The notes below the pieces were generated by a model that saw nothing but the letters and a program-made list of their open reading frames with translations, searched no databases and had not been told where the DNA came from. Source: Roseihalotalea indica (lineage in GTDB: Bacteria; Bacteroidota; Bacteroidia; Cytophagales; Cyclobacteriaceae). Taken from it: a DNA stretch of 64,000 nt. The translations under genes and the position numbers were made by a program. Below, one piece after another: positions 47,221-57,000 of this stretch (position 1 is its first letter; every line of letters starts with the position of its first letter). Location: NCBI RefSeq assembly GCF_022458895.1, contig NZ_JAINFL010000008.1:1-64000 (forward strand). The letters are read 5' to 3'.

Positions 47221-48633
47221 ATGGCAAGAAGAGACAAATTTCCTTTACTAGAGAATATACAGATTGAGCGCATGGCTGCTGAAGGTAAATGCCTTACCCA
47301 TGCCGAAGGACGAGCCGTTTTTGTGCCGTTCACTGCACCCGGCGATATAGTTGATATCAAGGTTACTAAAGCCCGAAAAAAGCACTGGGAGGGCAAAGCT
47401 GTTGCATTTCATCACCTATCTGAGCAGCGCACTGAGCCTTTCTGTGAGCATTTTGGCATCTGTGGTGGCTGCAAATGGCAGCATATCCCTTACGAGCAAC
47501 AACTAGCTTATAAGCGACAGCAGGTGATTGATCAGTTTGAGCGAATTGGTAAAGTGGCGCTACCCGAAGTAGATCAGATTTTACCCTCGCAAGCAACGCG
47601 CTACTATCGCAATAAGCTGGAATATGCTTTTTCTGATCAGCGATGGTTTACCCGCGAGGAAATCGCCACTGGTGAAGCATTAGATAAGCGGGCACTAGGG
47701 TTTCACATACCAGGCAGCTTCGAGAAAATATTGCCGATTAATCACTGCTACCTGCAACCCGACCCTTCAAATGATATTCGTTTGGCTGTAGACCAATACG
47801 CTAAGGAGCATCAATTGCCATATTATAATATGCGACAGCATACTGGCATACTGCGTACCCTGCTTATCCGCACGGCTAATACTGGCGAAGTAATGGTGAT
47901 GGTACAATTTGGGCGCGATGCCGCAGAAGCACCTGAAGTGATTAATGAGCTTATGCAATTTTTGCGAGAGAAATTTCCCATGATCACTTCTCTTCAGTAT
48001 GTGATCAATAAGAAGATGAATGATACTTTTTATGATCTGGAGATGACGTTATACGCGGGCCGCCCTTACATTACAGAGCAGATGGAAAACCTGCAGTTCC
48101 GGGTCAGTGCCCAGTCATTTTACCAAACTAATTCTGATCAGGCCTATCACCTTTACAAGACCACTCGTGATTTTGCCCAATTGGGTGGTCAGGAGACAGT
48201 ATATGATCTGTATTCTGGCACGGGCACCATTGCCAACTTTATTGCGGCTCAGGCCAAACAGGTAGTAGGAATTGAATATGTGGAACAGGCTATTGAAGAT
48301 GCCCACGTTAATTCACGCATCAATGATATTCACAATACCTCTTTTTTTGCAGGGGATATGCGAGAACTGTTAAAGCCTGAATTTCTTGATCAACACGGAA
48401 GACCGGATGTCATTATCACTGATCCACCCCGGGTTGGTATGCATGCTGATGTGGTAAACCAACTACTCGGTATTGAAGCTCCTCGTATTGTATATGTAAG
48501 CTGTAATCCGGCTACCCAGGCGCGCGATATTGCGTTGCTGGATGAAAAGTATAAGGTAGAGAAGTTGCAACCGGTTGATATGTTTCCTCACACGCATCAT
48601 GTGGAAAATGTGGCTTTGTTAACGCTACGATAG
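47221..48633 (+). CDS. rlmD: 23S rRNA (uracil-5-)-methyltransferase, RlmD/TrmA family
   Basis: SAM-dependent uracil-C5 methyltransferase, 470 residues. N-terminal TRAM-type RNA-binding domain, iron-sulfur cysteines Cys75, Cys81 and Cys84 in CEHFGICGGCKWQ with a fourth in NHCYLQ, the SAM site YDLYSGTGT, DPPR, and the catalytic Cys in VYVSCNPATQARD. RlmD (U1939) is the most likely member, but RlmC/TrmA-like specificity cannot be excluded. Single gene with a promoter box at its ATG. Confidence 0.93.
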   Translation: MARRDKFPLLENIQIERMAAEGKCLTHAEGRAVFVPFTAPGDIVDIKVTKARKKHWEGKAVAFHHLSEQRTEPFCEHFGICGGCKWQHIPYEQQLAYKRQQVIDQFERIGKVALPEVDQILPSQATRYYRNKLEYAFSDQRWFTREEIATGEALDKRALGFHIPGSFEKILPINHCYLQPDPSNDIRLAVDQYAKEHQLPYYNMRQHTGILRTLLIRTANTGEVMVMVQFGRDAAEAPEVINELMQFLREKFPMITSLQYVINKKMNDTFYDLEMTLYAGRPYITEQMENLQFRVSAQSFYQTNSDQAYHLYKTTRDFAQLGGQETVYDLYSGTGTIANFIAAQAKQVVGIEYVEQAIEDAHVNSRINDIHNTSFFAGDMRELLKPEFLDQHGRPDVIITDPPRVGMHADVVNQLLGIEAPRIVYVSCNPATQARDIALLDEKYKVEKLQPVDMFPHTHHVENVALLTLR

Positions 48634-48694
48634 TAGAGTGCGTAAAGACCAGACCAGCGGCTAGATTACAACTTGGCTATGTTGTTTGCCGTGG

Positions 48695-49015
48695 TTAATT
48701 ATTTGTCAGGAGATAATAATAAACCGCCGCACCGACAGCGGCTACCAGCACCACACCACCGGCAATCAGGGCCACCGTTTTCCATTTTGACTTTTTCTGC
48801 GGCTGATCAGCCAGAATTAACCGCTGCTTCATTTCGCGCATAAAATGTAGCTCCATACCTGACAGTATATCCCGGTGAAGATGTACTCCTTCGGCTAACC
48901 CCACATTTTCCCGCATGCGTTGCTCAAAGTCAGTACGCTCTTCTTCGGACATTGTGCCGTTTACGTATCGATCAATTTGATTCCAGCGATTTTCTACCAT
49001 CGGTCCTCTATTCAT
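48695..49015 (-). CDS. Small single-pass membrane protein, probable anti-sigma-like partner
   Basis: About 106 residues from the ATG at 49015 (an ATG at 49000 is also possible). N-terminal cytoplasmic part IDRYVNGTMSEEERTDFEQRM, the pattern of the anti-sigma N-terminal helix bundle lacking the zinc HxxxCxxC site, and a transmembrane helix near residues 82-103 with almost no periplasmic tail. It begins one base after the stop of the sigma gene and is very likely its membrane anchor or inhibitor. Without a periplasmic domain the signal-sensing route is unclear. Confidence 0.7.
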   Translation of the reverse strand: MNRGPMVENRWNQIDRYVNGTMSEEERTDFEQRMRENVGLAEGVHLHRDILSGMELHFMREMKQRLILADQPQKKSKWKTVALIAGGVVLVAAVGAAVYYYLLTNN

Positions 49016-49016
49016 C

Positions 49017-49592
49017 TTACATAAGATCCTCACTCTGATACCGTTCCCTCACCATGTTTTTCAGGCTGGTCAAGCACCGTAACTTCTGGGTTTTCACTAC
49101 ATTTTCATTTTTATACTTAAGCCTTTCAGCAATAGCTTCCATGCTAAATCCGCGGAAATAAAACATTTCCAGAATACTCTTGCAAGGTTCTCCAATAGTC
49201 TCCATCAGTCGGGCTACCAATTGCTGCCGTTCGTTGGTCGCAAACTGATCAATGGGTTCAGCATGAAGGTTCTCTACCATCCATAACTCGTCCGTTTCCA
49301 GGGCTACTGGTTGCTGAAATTTTTTTCGAATGACGTTTTTACCGATGGCAAAGAGATAGGTCTTAAGGGAACTGGTCAGGGTTTCCAGCTTTCCCTGTAC
49401 AATATTGCGGTACAAGCATACAACTGCATCTTGAAAAGCATCGGCAGCTTTTTCTTCATCAACCCGGTAGCTATGCTGGGCCCATTGCAGGAAAGCAGGT
49501 CGGTGCTGTTTGTAAATCTCAACTAAACTGGCCTCGTCGCCACTTTTGATCCGTTGAATAAGGATTTGGTCTTCCGTATACGTTTGCTCCAC
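49017..49592 (-). CDS. ECF-type sigma factor
   Basis: 191 residues with sigma2 (about 20-90, including AFQDAVVCLYRN and KTYLFAIGKNVIRKKFQ) and sigma4 (about 125-180, FSMEAIAERLKYKNENVVKTQKLRC as HTH). The closest group is the Bacteroidota ECF sigma factors paired with a small membrane anti-sigma gene, which indeed follows directly. Its target regulon is not visible here. A bidirectional terminator lies 108 bp upstream, so the pair has its own promoter. Confidence 0.92.
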   Translation of the reverse strand: MEQTYTEDQILIQRIKSGDEASLVEIYKQHRPAFLQWAQHSYRVDEEKAADAFQDAVVCLYRNIVQGKLETLTSSLKTYLFAIGKNVIRKKFQQPVALETDELWMVENLHAEPIDQFATNERQQLVARLMETIGEPCKSILEMFYFRGFSMEAIAERLKYKNENVVKTQKLRCLTSLKNMVRERYQSEDLM

Positions 49593-49706
49593 AGATTACG
49601 TAGGTTATTACTACGACAAATTAATAGGGGATTATACAATTACTGTTCTAAAATCCCAAGTTCTACTTTTAATGTAATTAATTTGGCAAATTCTGCCCAA
49701 GAAACA

Positions 49707-49734
49707 AAAAAACCACCCGTTTGAGTGGTTTTTT
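49707..49734 (-). terminator. Terminator of the PBP1A gene
   Basis: AAAAAACCAC (49707-49716) and GTGGTTTTTT (49725-49734) form a perfect stem with an eight-base loop. The A/T tails act as U-tracts in both directions; here it ends the minus-strand transcript of the penicillin-binding protein 20 bp after its stop. Confidence 0.85.
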
Positions 49735-49753
49735 GAATATATTTTCACTTCAA

Positions 49754-52102
49754 TTAGAAAATTTCGTCTTCATCTACCTCTAACTCTTTTTCCATAAGAA
49801 GCGAATCTTGCTCTAATGTTTCATCAGTCTGATATTGCTCGCAGTCAATTTCAATAGATAGCCCGGTACGCGGACGCTCAAAAGCTCCTTTTTCATAATC
49901 CAGACGATCATCAGCGTATACGAGCTTCATATATTCTACCCAGATAGGCATCGCCATTCTAGCACCCTGCCCCAAGGCTAAAGTCCTAAAGTGAACACTA
50001 CGGTTATCACCACCCACCCAGGCTCCGGATACCAGATCTTTCGTTACTCCCATAAACCATCCGTCAGAATAATTTGACGTAGTGCCTGTCTTGGCTCCAA
50101 CTTCGTTTCCTTCGCGTATTTCCAGAGGAATCCCTTTACCCGTTCCACCTTCTTCTTCAGTGGCTCCCCGAAGCATGTACAGCATCAGGTACGCTGTCTC
50201 TTCGCTCAAAGCTTCCCGGGTTTTTGTAGGATGTTCGTATACTATATTGCCATCTTTATCTTCAATACGCGTAATGAATACCGGTTCAGTCCAAGTTCCA
50301 TGATTGGCAAAAGTGCTGTAAGCGCCCACCATCTCGTAAACCGAAACATCACCACCACCTCCTAAAGCCAAACTGGGTACTGCTTCAATATTGCTATTAA
50401 TTCCCATCCGTTTAGCATAATTCACTACCGTCTGGGGACCTATTCTTTTCATAATAAATGCCGTGATGGAATTCATAGAACGGGCCATCGCCTGCCGAAT
50501 CGTCATCTTTTCACCGGAATAGCGTCCTTCAGCATTTTTTGGGGTCCAGGTAGATTCTTCTCCATCCGTATATACCGTAAAGGTTACTGGCGCATCTACT
50601 ACCTCGTAACAAGGGGAATAGCCATTATCAATAGCAGCGGCATATACAAATGGTTTAAAGGTAGAACCCGGTTGCCGCTTGCCCTGCATTACGTGATCAT
50701 ATTTAAAATTCTGGTAATTAATTCCTCCTACCCAAGCTTTAATATGGCCGCTGTGCGGGTCCATTGACATAAAGCCAGCATGCAAGAAGCGCTGCGTATA
50801 TTTGATAGAATCAATGGGACTAATGATAGTATCTTTCTCAAAGTTATCGTTCCCCCACGTAAAAACGGTAGTAGGAACGGCCGTATTCATGACAATATCA
50901 ATAGAGTCATTGCCTTTGCCATATATTTTCTCCAGCGCTTTATAACGAGGAGAGCGTTTGGCCAACATATCAACAAATCCTTTTATCTCTTTACCATCCT
51001 CATCGCGCCAGGGGTTTTCTTTTCCCCAGTGCTCTTCAAATAACGCCTGTTCCTTTTTCATGTGGGTTTTCACCGCTTGTTCGGCGTGCTCCTGCATGCG
51101 GCTATCCAATGTAGTATAAATTTTCAAACCGTCTTCATCCAAATCGTAGCCGTGCTCATCGGCCCAGCGATACAGCCAACGTCGAATAACTGCTCGAAAA
51201 TAGGTGGCGGGGCCATCCGTGTGGCTATCAACCTTATAATTAAGTGCAATGGGTTGAGGCGCTAATGTATCGTATGCTACCTGATCCAGATATCCGTACC
51301 GACGCATCTGATTCATAACCACATTACGCCTTCGCTGAGAATTTTCAGGATTCCGGGCAGGATTATAATACGTAGAGGCTTTCAACATACCTACCAGCAC
51401 AGCAGCTTCCTCAACATTCAGATCGTAAGTAGGCTTGTTAAAAAAAGTTTTGGCAGCAACCTTAATTCCGAAAGAGTTACCACTAAACTGAGCCGTATTG
51501 AGGTACATGGCTAGTATCTCTTTTTTGGTATAATACCGCTCCAGCTTTACCGCTACTATCCACTCTTTTGTTTTAATGATCAGCATACGCAGGCCCGGAA
51601 TCTTCATGAGTGGTCCTTCGTTTTGCCCTCGGGTTTTGAAAAGGTTCTTAGCGGTCTGCTGAGAAAGTGTGCTTCCCCCTCCTTCCAGGCTACTAGCTCC
51701 GAGCGTAGCAATCTTTTTGAATACCCCCCAGGCTACCCGCCCCATGCTTTGCAGGTCAATACCACTGTGCTCGGTGAAACGAATATCTTCGGTAGCAACC
51801 AGCGCATTCACCAGATTAGGCGATAGTTCTTCATAAGTAACCGGGCTTCGGTTTTCCCGATAATATTTGCCTAGTTGAACATTATCAGCCGAATAGAGCT
51901 CTGAAGACAAGTCGTTTTTAGGGTTTTCTAATGCTGCCCAACTAGGAAGGCCTCCGTAAAGACCCATAAAGTCGATACTTACAGTATAAACATACAGGGG
52001 AAATAAAATGAAAAAAGACAAAAATAAAACCCATGCACCACGAACCGTCCAGGTGTATAATTTGGTCCTATCTTTTTTCTTTGGGGTTTTGGTTTCAGAC
52101 AT
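49754..52102 (-). CDS. Bifunctional penicillin-binding protein 1A
   Basis: 782 residues: cytoplasmic tail rich in Lys, one membrane helix (about 22-44), glycosyltransferase GT51 domain with catalytic Glu105 in ATEDIRF and GGSTLSQQ (142-149), and a transpeptidase domain with the SxxK nucleophile Ser480-Lys483 (GSTFKP), the SMN triad element and KTGTT around Lys671. It polymerises and cross-links peptidoglycan. An acidic C-terminal tail follows the PBP domain. It comes 121 bp after PorW/SprE on the same strand. Confidence 0.96.
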   Translation of the reverse strand: MSETKTPKKKDRTKLYTWTVRGAWVLFLSFFILFPLYVYTVSIDFMGLYGGLPSWAALENPKNDLSSELYSADNVQLGKYYRENRSPVTYEELSPNLVNALVATEDIRFTEHSGIDLQSMGRVAWGVFKKIATLGASSLEGGGSTLSQQTAKNLFKTRGQNEGPLMKIPGLRMLIIKTKEWIVAVKLERYYTKKEILAMYLNTAQFSGNSFGIKVAAKTFFNKPTYDLNVEEAAVLVGMLKASTYYNPARNPENSQRRRNVVMNQMRRYGYLDQVAYDTLAPQPIALNYKVDSHTDGPATYFRAVIRRWLYRWADEHGYDLDEDGLKIYTTLDSRMQEHAEQAVKTHMKKEQALFEEHWGKENPWRDEDGKEIKGFVDMLAKRSPRYKALEKIYGKGNDSIDIVMNTAVPTTVFTWGNDNFEKDTIISPIDSIKYTQRFLHAGFMSMDPHSGHIKAWVGGINYQNFKYDHVMQGKRQPGSTFKPFVYAAAIDNGYSPCYEVVDAPVTFTVYTDGEESTWTPKNAEGRYSGEKMTIRQAMARSMNSITAFIMKRIGPQTVVNYAKRMGINSNIEAVPSLALGGGGDVSVYEMVGAYSTFANHGTWTEPVFITRIEDKDGNIVYEHPTKTREALSEETAYLMLYMLRGATEEEGGTGKGIPLEIREGNEVGAKTGTTSNYSDGWFMGVTKDLVSGAWVGGDNRSVHFRTLALGQGARMAMPIWVEYMKLVYADDRLDYEKGAFERPRTGLSIEIDCEQYQTDETLEQDSLLMEKELEVDEDEIF

Positions 52103-52223
52103 CTTTGTGGTATCTACTTCTGCTAATTAAACCTATTTTAGGAGTGGTAAGTTTGATATGCTTATATCAATCTATCACGGTCAAACAAAAATCAGACAAA
52201 TTTTTTTGGATTTGCCAGTCAGG

Positions 52224-54857
52224 CTAAAAAGTGTAATGCTTTTCAAAAAAACGCAGATAATTATCTACATCTTTGGTACGATACAAGATAGGCAGATTAT
52301 CCTCAGTAATGATAAAATTACTGGTAATATCGCTACGCTCGTAATTTTTACTTTCGGGCAGCTTATCAAGTGGCGACACATCACTATTAAACTGTTGAAA
52401 ATACTGCCAGGCTGTTTCTTGGTTGGGAAATTCTTCCACAATAATCATTACTTGCTGATCTTCCAGCATTAGATTCGCTGTGCGCAATTTCGCCTCTCCA
52501 AAATATTCGGCATTGAAAGCATCAATCACTCGAGGTAACTGGCTAGATAGCTTTCCCTTATTTTTGTATACGACGATAAAAGAGTGTTTCTCGTTAAATT
52601 CAGGAATATATTTGGCTCCTTGCTGTGCCGCCAGCTTGTCTTTGAAACCCTGGGCAGCCGTAAGCAATTCCTGAGCATATGCGGTCATTTCGCTCTCCGG
52701 ATACTCATCTATAAAGTTTTGCAGGTTCATCTGGTATTCGTACTCGCTTCCCAGTTTTCCAGCAATAAGGATTTGAAGCAGCTTCATGTTATCGACAAAA
52801 TCGTTATCGGAGTACTGCTGCAACGCATCTTTTACCATAGGGGCAGCCTGTTGGTAAGCTCCTTTCTGATACAGACGATAAGCCTCTTTATATACTTCTT
52901 TTAGTTGGGCACTGGCCAGATTGCTTTCTTCCCGATAATTAGGGTTGATGATAATCTTTGCAAAAATGCTTTCCGGAAAATTTTCTAATAATTGATTTTT
53001 ATAGCGGGTAGAGGTAGCATCGTCACCCTGCTCCTGGTATAATAAGTACAATTGATATAGCACCTCCGGCTCATACTCGGATGCCGGAAACCGAGACAAT
53101 AAGGTTTCAAAAGTTTCTATGGAGTTCGCTTTTTCTTCCAGATCGAAGTTATAGATACCCCCAAGCTTAAAGTAAGCATCTTCTATTTTCTTAAATGCCT
53201 CCTTTTTCTGCTCCTCAGTAAATGGAATGTCCGCGTATAATGACTGCTTGGCGCTAGCTGACATATCAACCGCATCGGCGGCCGGATCGCCTGGAACGGG
53301 ATCATCTACCTCAATCTGTTCTACATCATTGGCAGCAAAATTGGCATCAATACTTTTATCCGACCTACGCCAGTTGTCTTCTAGAGGCCGGTTGCCCCAC
53401 TTTCGTACAAAGGCAGTTTGTCCTTGACTGATAGCAGCAGGACTGTAAAAATACCAGTTCTCTCCCGCTGCGGCATCATTATTTTCATTATTGGTGGCAA
53501 AGGGGTTAGGGGCACTGCCAAACTGGTTAGTGGTTCTTCGCACCCGGGCCTGACGGGAAGCCATTCGTTCCTCTTGCCGTTGCTGCTGCTCCTGAGCAGA
53601 CACTACCTCATCTAAGTACGCGCTTAGCTCGGTTGTGTCCATAGCGGCTAAAGTCAATAAACTATCCTGTACCTGAATGATTGTCAATTGTTCTACAAAG
53701 TTGGCCAGTACCTTCTGCCGGGCCGCAATAGATTCATATTCCGGCTCGTCCTGCGGCAATACGGCGATGGTGCTATCATAATAGGCTTTGGCCAATTCGT
53801 ACTTGGCGTAATCGTCATAGTAAATTTTCCCTAGCTCCCAGTAGCTATAAGCCTTCTGCCGGTTGTTCCCCATACTGGCTCGCACTGACTCATTATAATA
53901 TTCAATGGCTAAATCCAGGTCTTCCTGCTTCTGCTCAAACTGCGCCATTTCATAATAAATCTTATCCCGATACTCTACATTCTTCTGGTCCTTCAGTAAC
54001 TTCTTAAAGTATTTGCGAATTTTTTTGGTATCACTTTCTCGGGAGAGGTCATACACTTGAGCCATGTTTAGCCGGGCATAAAAATAAAGCTCGTATTCAG
54101 GATTGCTACGAAGTACTTCTTCGTAATTCTGATAAGCCTGAGCATCAAAACCCAATTGCTGGTACAATTGCCCCAGAATAAAAAATATTTTGGCCCGTCC
54201 TTCTTTGTTTTCCATTAAGGGCGCAGCAATTAGCAGGTTACCAACCATAGCATTGTAGTCTTCATTCAGCTGCGCCAGATAGGCCCGAGTCAAATGAAAC
54301 TGCACCTTATTATAGCGGTTTAATTTTTCTTTCCGCAGATAGTCAGAAACAGCAACCGCATTGTTTTGCTCTCCGGCAGCAATAAAAGTTTGCATAAGCT
54401 GCACTAGTGCCTGATGCCTGGCCTCATCATCTTTACTATGGGTATTAACAAACTTGTATGTTTGTATGGCATCAATATAATTCTGATTGTAGTTCCGGCA
54501 TTGCCCGACCAGTATATAGGAGTCGTCCGCCCAGCGGCTATTAGGGTGCCGCTCGATGGCAATCGATGCTTTCTTCAGGCAATTTTCCAGTTGCTCGCTT
54601 AATCCGTTAATCAGGGTAGTGTCTGGTTCGGGAAAGATTTTAAGGATTTTGTTATAATTGTTCTCCTGGCTTTCGGCAATAGACTGTTCAATTTCGTCCA
54701 TTTGAAGCTTTGCATAGAAGTATGCATTGTATCTTGCCGTGGTATTATGGTACACATTGGAGATAACTCCACTCTGATCAGGTGCACAAGCCGAACTCAG
54801 GAGTGCCATACATGCCCCAATCAAAATGTAATATTTCCCAAAATCTTTTACCTTCAA
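52224..54857 (-). CDS. porW: Type IX secretion system lipoprotein PorW/SprE
   Basis: 877 residues. Signal peptide with lipobox LSSAC (Cys24), so an outer- or inner-membrane lipoprotein facing the periplasm, then tetratricopeptide repeats over most of its length; the N-terminal CAPDQSGVISNVYHNTTARYN-type start (TTARYNAYFYA) is the hallmark of PorW/SprE. In Porphyromonas and Flavobacterium this protein is needed for T9SS function and gliding, linking the rotary motor to the translocon. Divergent from the M23/bactofilin operon. Confidence 0.93.
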   Translation of the reverse strand: MKVKDFGKYYILIGACMALLSSACAPDQSGVISNVYHNTTARYNAYFYAKLQMDEIEQSIAESQENNYNKILKIFPEPDTTLINGLSEQLENCLKKASIAIERHPNSRWADDSYILVGQCRNYNQNYIDAIQTYKFVNTHSKDDEARHQALVQLMQTFIAAGEQNNAVAVSDYLRKEKLNRYNKVQFHLTRAYLAQLNEDYNAMVGNLLIAAPLMENKEGRAKIFFILGQLYQQLGFDAQAYQNYEEVLRSNPEYELYFYARLNMAQVYDLSRESDTKKIRKYFKKLLKDQKNVEYRDKIYYEMAQFEQKQEDLDLAIEYYNESVRASMGNNRQKAYSYWELGKIYYDDYAKYELAKAYYDSTIAVLPQDEPEYESIAARQKVLANFVEQLTIIQVQDSLLTLAAMDTTELSAYLDEVVSAQEQQQRQEERMASRQARVRRTTNQFGSAPNPFATNNENNDAAAGENWYFYSPAAISQGQTAFVRKWGNRPLEDNWRRSDKSIDANFAANDVEQIEVDDPVPGDPAADAVDMSASAKQSLYADIPFTEEQKKEAFKKIEDAYFKLGGIYNFDLEEKANSIETFETLLSRFPASEYEPEVLYQLYLLYQEQGDDATSTRYKNQLLENFPESIFAKIIINPNYREESNLASAQLKEVYKEAYRLYQKGAYQQAAPMVKDALQQYSDNDFVDNMKLLQILIAGKLGSEYEYQMNLQNFIDEYPESEMTAYAQELLTAAQGFKDKLAAQQGAKYIPEFNEKHSFIVVYKNKGKLSSQLPRVIDAFNAEYFGEAKLRTANLMLEDQQVMIIVEEFPNQETAWQYFQQFNSDVSPLDKLPESKNYERSDITSNFIITEDNLPILYRTKDVDNYLRFFEKHYTF

Positions 54858-55038
54858 TGGAATAATATTTAGATTTAAAATAAAGCTAACGGCTTACAAC
54901 TCAGCTCCTAGGGAACGCAATTTAGTGTATTATTATTAAATGGTTAGATTTGTTTTAGCGGTTTATAAGGATGGTACCCACCCATAGTGATGTGCCGAGA
55001 TATGCTCACTGAGCGATTGTGAAAATAAATAGAAAGCT

Positions 55039-55926
55039 TTGAAGTCGAGAAAAACATTTGCTAGCCGATTAACCAACAGGTACCTGGTAATAGTTCGTAA
55101 TGAAGAGGATTTCGCCGAGAAAACCACGCTTACCTTTACTTACGCCAAGCTTACCCTGTTCATTGTATCGGTTTGTATGATAATTTTTATCATATGCTTA
55201 TTTCTCGTCAATACTTTGCTAAAACAATGGTTTGATCCGCGCTATGCACAGGCCGAATCTAACCGTAAACTCATTGAACTTTCACTAACCATAGATTCTT
55301 TAGAGCAGGAGGTGGCCCAAAGCCATCAATTTTTTAATTCATTTCAGTATATTGTCCGAGGAGATAGCACTTTAGAAACAGAAAACGCTTATTTAGCAAA
55401 TGTAGATAACCGAACCACTGAAAACAGAGTTGATAATACCCAGGAAGAGAAAGGCGGCAAGCCGTCTGAGATTGATTCAGAGTTTCGAAAAGAATTTGAA
55501 GAAAGCGGTGTAGAAATGTTAACTTCGTCGGCGCTGGCCCCTTCCAGCCAGCTAGATGAGTTATTTTTCTTTTCACCTTTGGGCGGCATTATCTCGGCTC
55601 CATATGATCCGAAGATTGCTCATTACGGAGTAGATGTGGTCTCAAAGAAAAATGAGCCCATTAAAAGCGTGGCTGATGGCACCGTTATTCTGGCTTCGTG
55701 GACACAAGATGCCGGTTACGTAATTGCAGTGCAGCACCGTAGTAACGTAATATCCGTTTATAAGCATAACTCAAGCTTACTTAAGAAAATGGGAGATTTT
55801 GTAAGTGCCGGAGATGTTGTTGCCATTATTGGTAACACCGGGGAGCTGACCACTGGCCCGCACCTGCACTTTGAACTATGGTATAATGGTAACCCCATGG
55901 ACCCCGAAGAATTTGTATCATTTTAA
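55039..55926 (+). CDS. Membrane-anchored M23 peptidase upstream of bactofilin
   Basis: 295 residues. No ATG is available at the correct position, so a TTG start (55039) is taken. One N-terminal membrane helix (about 35-60), a polar linker and a LytM domain at about 185-293 with HYGVDVVSK (zinc His/Asp), YKHNSS, and GPHLHFELW. All zinc ligands are present, so it is a peptidoglycan endopeptidase candidate. Only 14 bp separate it from the bactofilin gene, a recurrent pairing in bacteria where bactofilin positions the peptidase for cell shape. Confidence 0.92.
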   Translation: MKSRKTFASRLTNRYLVIVRNEEDFAEKTTLTFTYAKLTLFIVSVCMIIFIICLFLVNTLLKQWFDPRYAQAESNRKLIELSLTIDSLEQEVAQSHQFFNSFQYIVRGDSTLETENAYLANVDNRTTENRVDNTQEEKGGKPSEIDSEFRKEFEESGVEMLTSSALAPSSQLDELFFFSPLGGIISAPYDPKIAHYGVDVVSKKNEPIKSVADGTVILASWTQDAGYVIAVQHRSNVISVYKHNSSLLKKMGDFVSAGDVVAIIGNTGELTTGPHLHFELWYNGNPMDPEEFVSF

Positions 55927-55940
55927 ACTATTAACTTTGT

Positions 55941-56396
55941 ATGTTTAGCAACCAGCAAGATAAAAAACCCAAAGTGGAAGACTCAGGCAGTACCAGCAGC
56001 ATTGGTAAAGGCACAACCGTACAAGGTGACATCGTCACTACCGGAAACATCAGCGTAGAAGGTGAAGTAAAAGGTAATGTAAACTGTCAGGCTAAAGTAG
56101 CTTTAGGCTCTTCTTCTTATGTAGAAGGTAAAGTATTGGCCGAGAATGCCATTATTGCCGGCGAAATTCAAGGCTCTATTGAAGTGGGCGAGCTGCTTAC
56201 TCTTAAGCCAACCGCCGTAATCCATGGCGATATTATTACTAACAAACTTATCGTAGAAGCCGGAGCTACCTTCAACGGTTCATGCCGTATGGGAGTATCT
56301 GTCAGCGACATGACCTACACCGATGAACCCGAAGAAACCAACGACGACTACACCGAAACCGAATCAGCCGAAGAAACCCAGTCGCGCACAATTTAG
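55941..56396 (+). CDS. Bactofilin
   Basis: 151 residues with a central bactofilin beta-helix domain (about 22-125), seen as repeated valine/glycine patterns (GKGTTVQGDIV, SVEGEVKGNV, VEGKVLAENAIIAGEIQGSI) and polar tails rich in Glu and Thr. It forms non-nucleotide filaments under the inner membrane. The acidic C-terminal tail is encoded by the same DNA as the start of atpZ in another frame. Likely works with the adjacent M23 peptidase. Confidence 0.95.
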   Translation: MFSNQQDKKPKVEDSGSTSSIGKGTTVQGDIVTTGNISVEGEVKGNVNCQAKVALGSSSYVEGKVLAENAIIAGEIQGSIEVGELLTLKPTAVIHGDIITNKLIVEAGATFNGSCRMGVSVSDMTYTDEPEETNDDYTETESAEETQSRTI

Positions 56397-56583
56397 TACC
56401 TATATTAAATATTCGGGACTGGCTTTTCAGATGATAGCGGTGATGGGGTTGGCTGTTTGGGGCGGCATGCGCCTGGACGACCACTTAGAAAACCGCTTTC
56501 CAATTTTTGTGGTTGTCTTTGGCCTGTTGGCTTTCGGAGCTTCACTTTATGTACTTATTCGCAACTTACCTAAAAACGAATAA
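56323..56583 (+). CDS. atpZ: AtpZ/AtpI-family protein at the head of the ATP synthase genes
   Basis: 86 residues, two membrane helices (about 30-50 and 58-78) with KYSGLAFQMIAVMGLAVWGG and RLDD motifs typical of AtpZ, thought to help F0 assembly or ion uptake for the ATP synthase. The ATG at 56323 lies inside the bactofilin gene, in a different frame, with a 74-bp overlap; the overlapped part encodes the Pro/Lys-rich N-terminus. A shorter start at residue 38 would remove the first helix, so the long form is preferred. Confidence 0.85.
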   Translation: MNPKKPTTTTPKPNQPKKPSRAQFSTYIKYSGLAFQMIAVMGLAVWGGMRLDDHLENRFPIFVVVFGLLAFGASLYVLIRNLPKNE

Positions 56584-56586
56584 CCT

Positions 56587-57000
56587 TTGACTTATCGCCA
56601 GCATCTGGCTTCCCTAACTCTTCTTGCTGTAGTATTGGGTGCTCTCATCGTAGGCTTGCAATATATTCGCTTTCCTTATATACACCCGACAGGCATTTAT
56701 TGGGTTCCCTTTTTTTTTGTGATTAATGGGGTAGCCTCTTTTTTTATCTTCAAGGCATTAAATAAAGACCAGCAACGCATGGTATTAGTGTATTTAGCCA
56801 CTACTGTCTTCCGTTTACTGATCAATGCCTCTGTTATTTTTTTCGCCTTAATAAACGGCGTAGAAGACCGTATAACCTTTGTTATCAATTTCGCCGTAGT
56901 GTATTTAGCTTTCCTGGGGTTTGAAATCTATAGTTTGTTGACTAACTTGCGCGCGCATTTGGAAAAGGATACCAATCGACATGGGCAAAGTCAATTATAG
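56587..57000 (+). CDS. Four-helix membrane protein, AtpI-like position
   Basis: 137 residues, predicted four transmembrane helices (about 8-26, 36-54, 68-90, 96-116) and a polar tail. TTG start at 56587, three bases after the atpZ stop; the first ATG in frame (residue 64) would cut half the protein. It overlaps atpB by 20 bp. By position it corresponds to the AtpI-like gene often found before atpB, but similarity to AtpI is not obvious, so the symbol is withheld. Confidence 0.8.
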   Translation: MTYRQHLASLTLLAVVLGALIVGLQYIRFPYIHPTGIYWVPFFFVINGVASFFIFKALNKDQQRMVLVYLATTVFRLLINASVIFFALINGVEDRITFVINFAVVYLAFLGFEIYSLLTNLRAHLEKDTNRHGQSQL

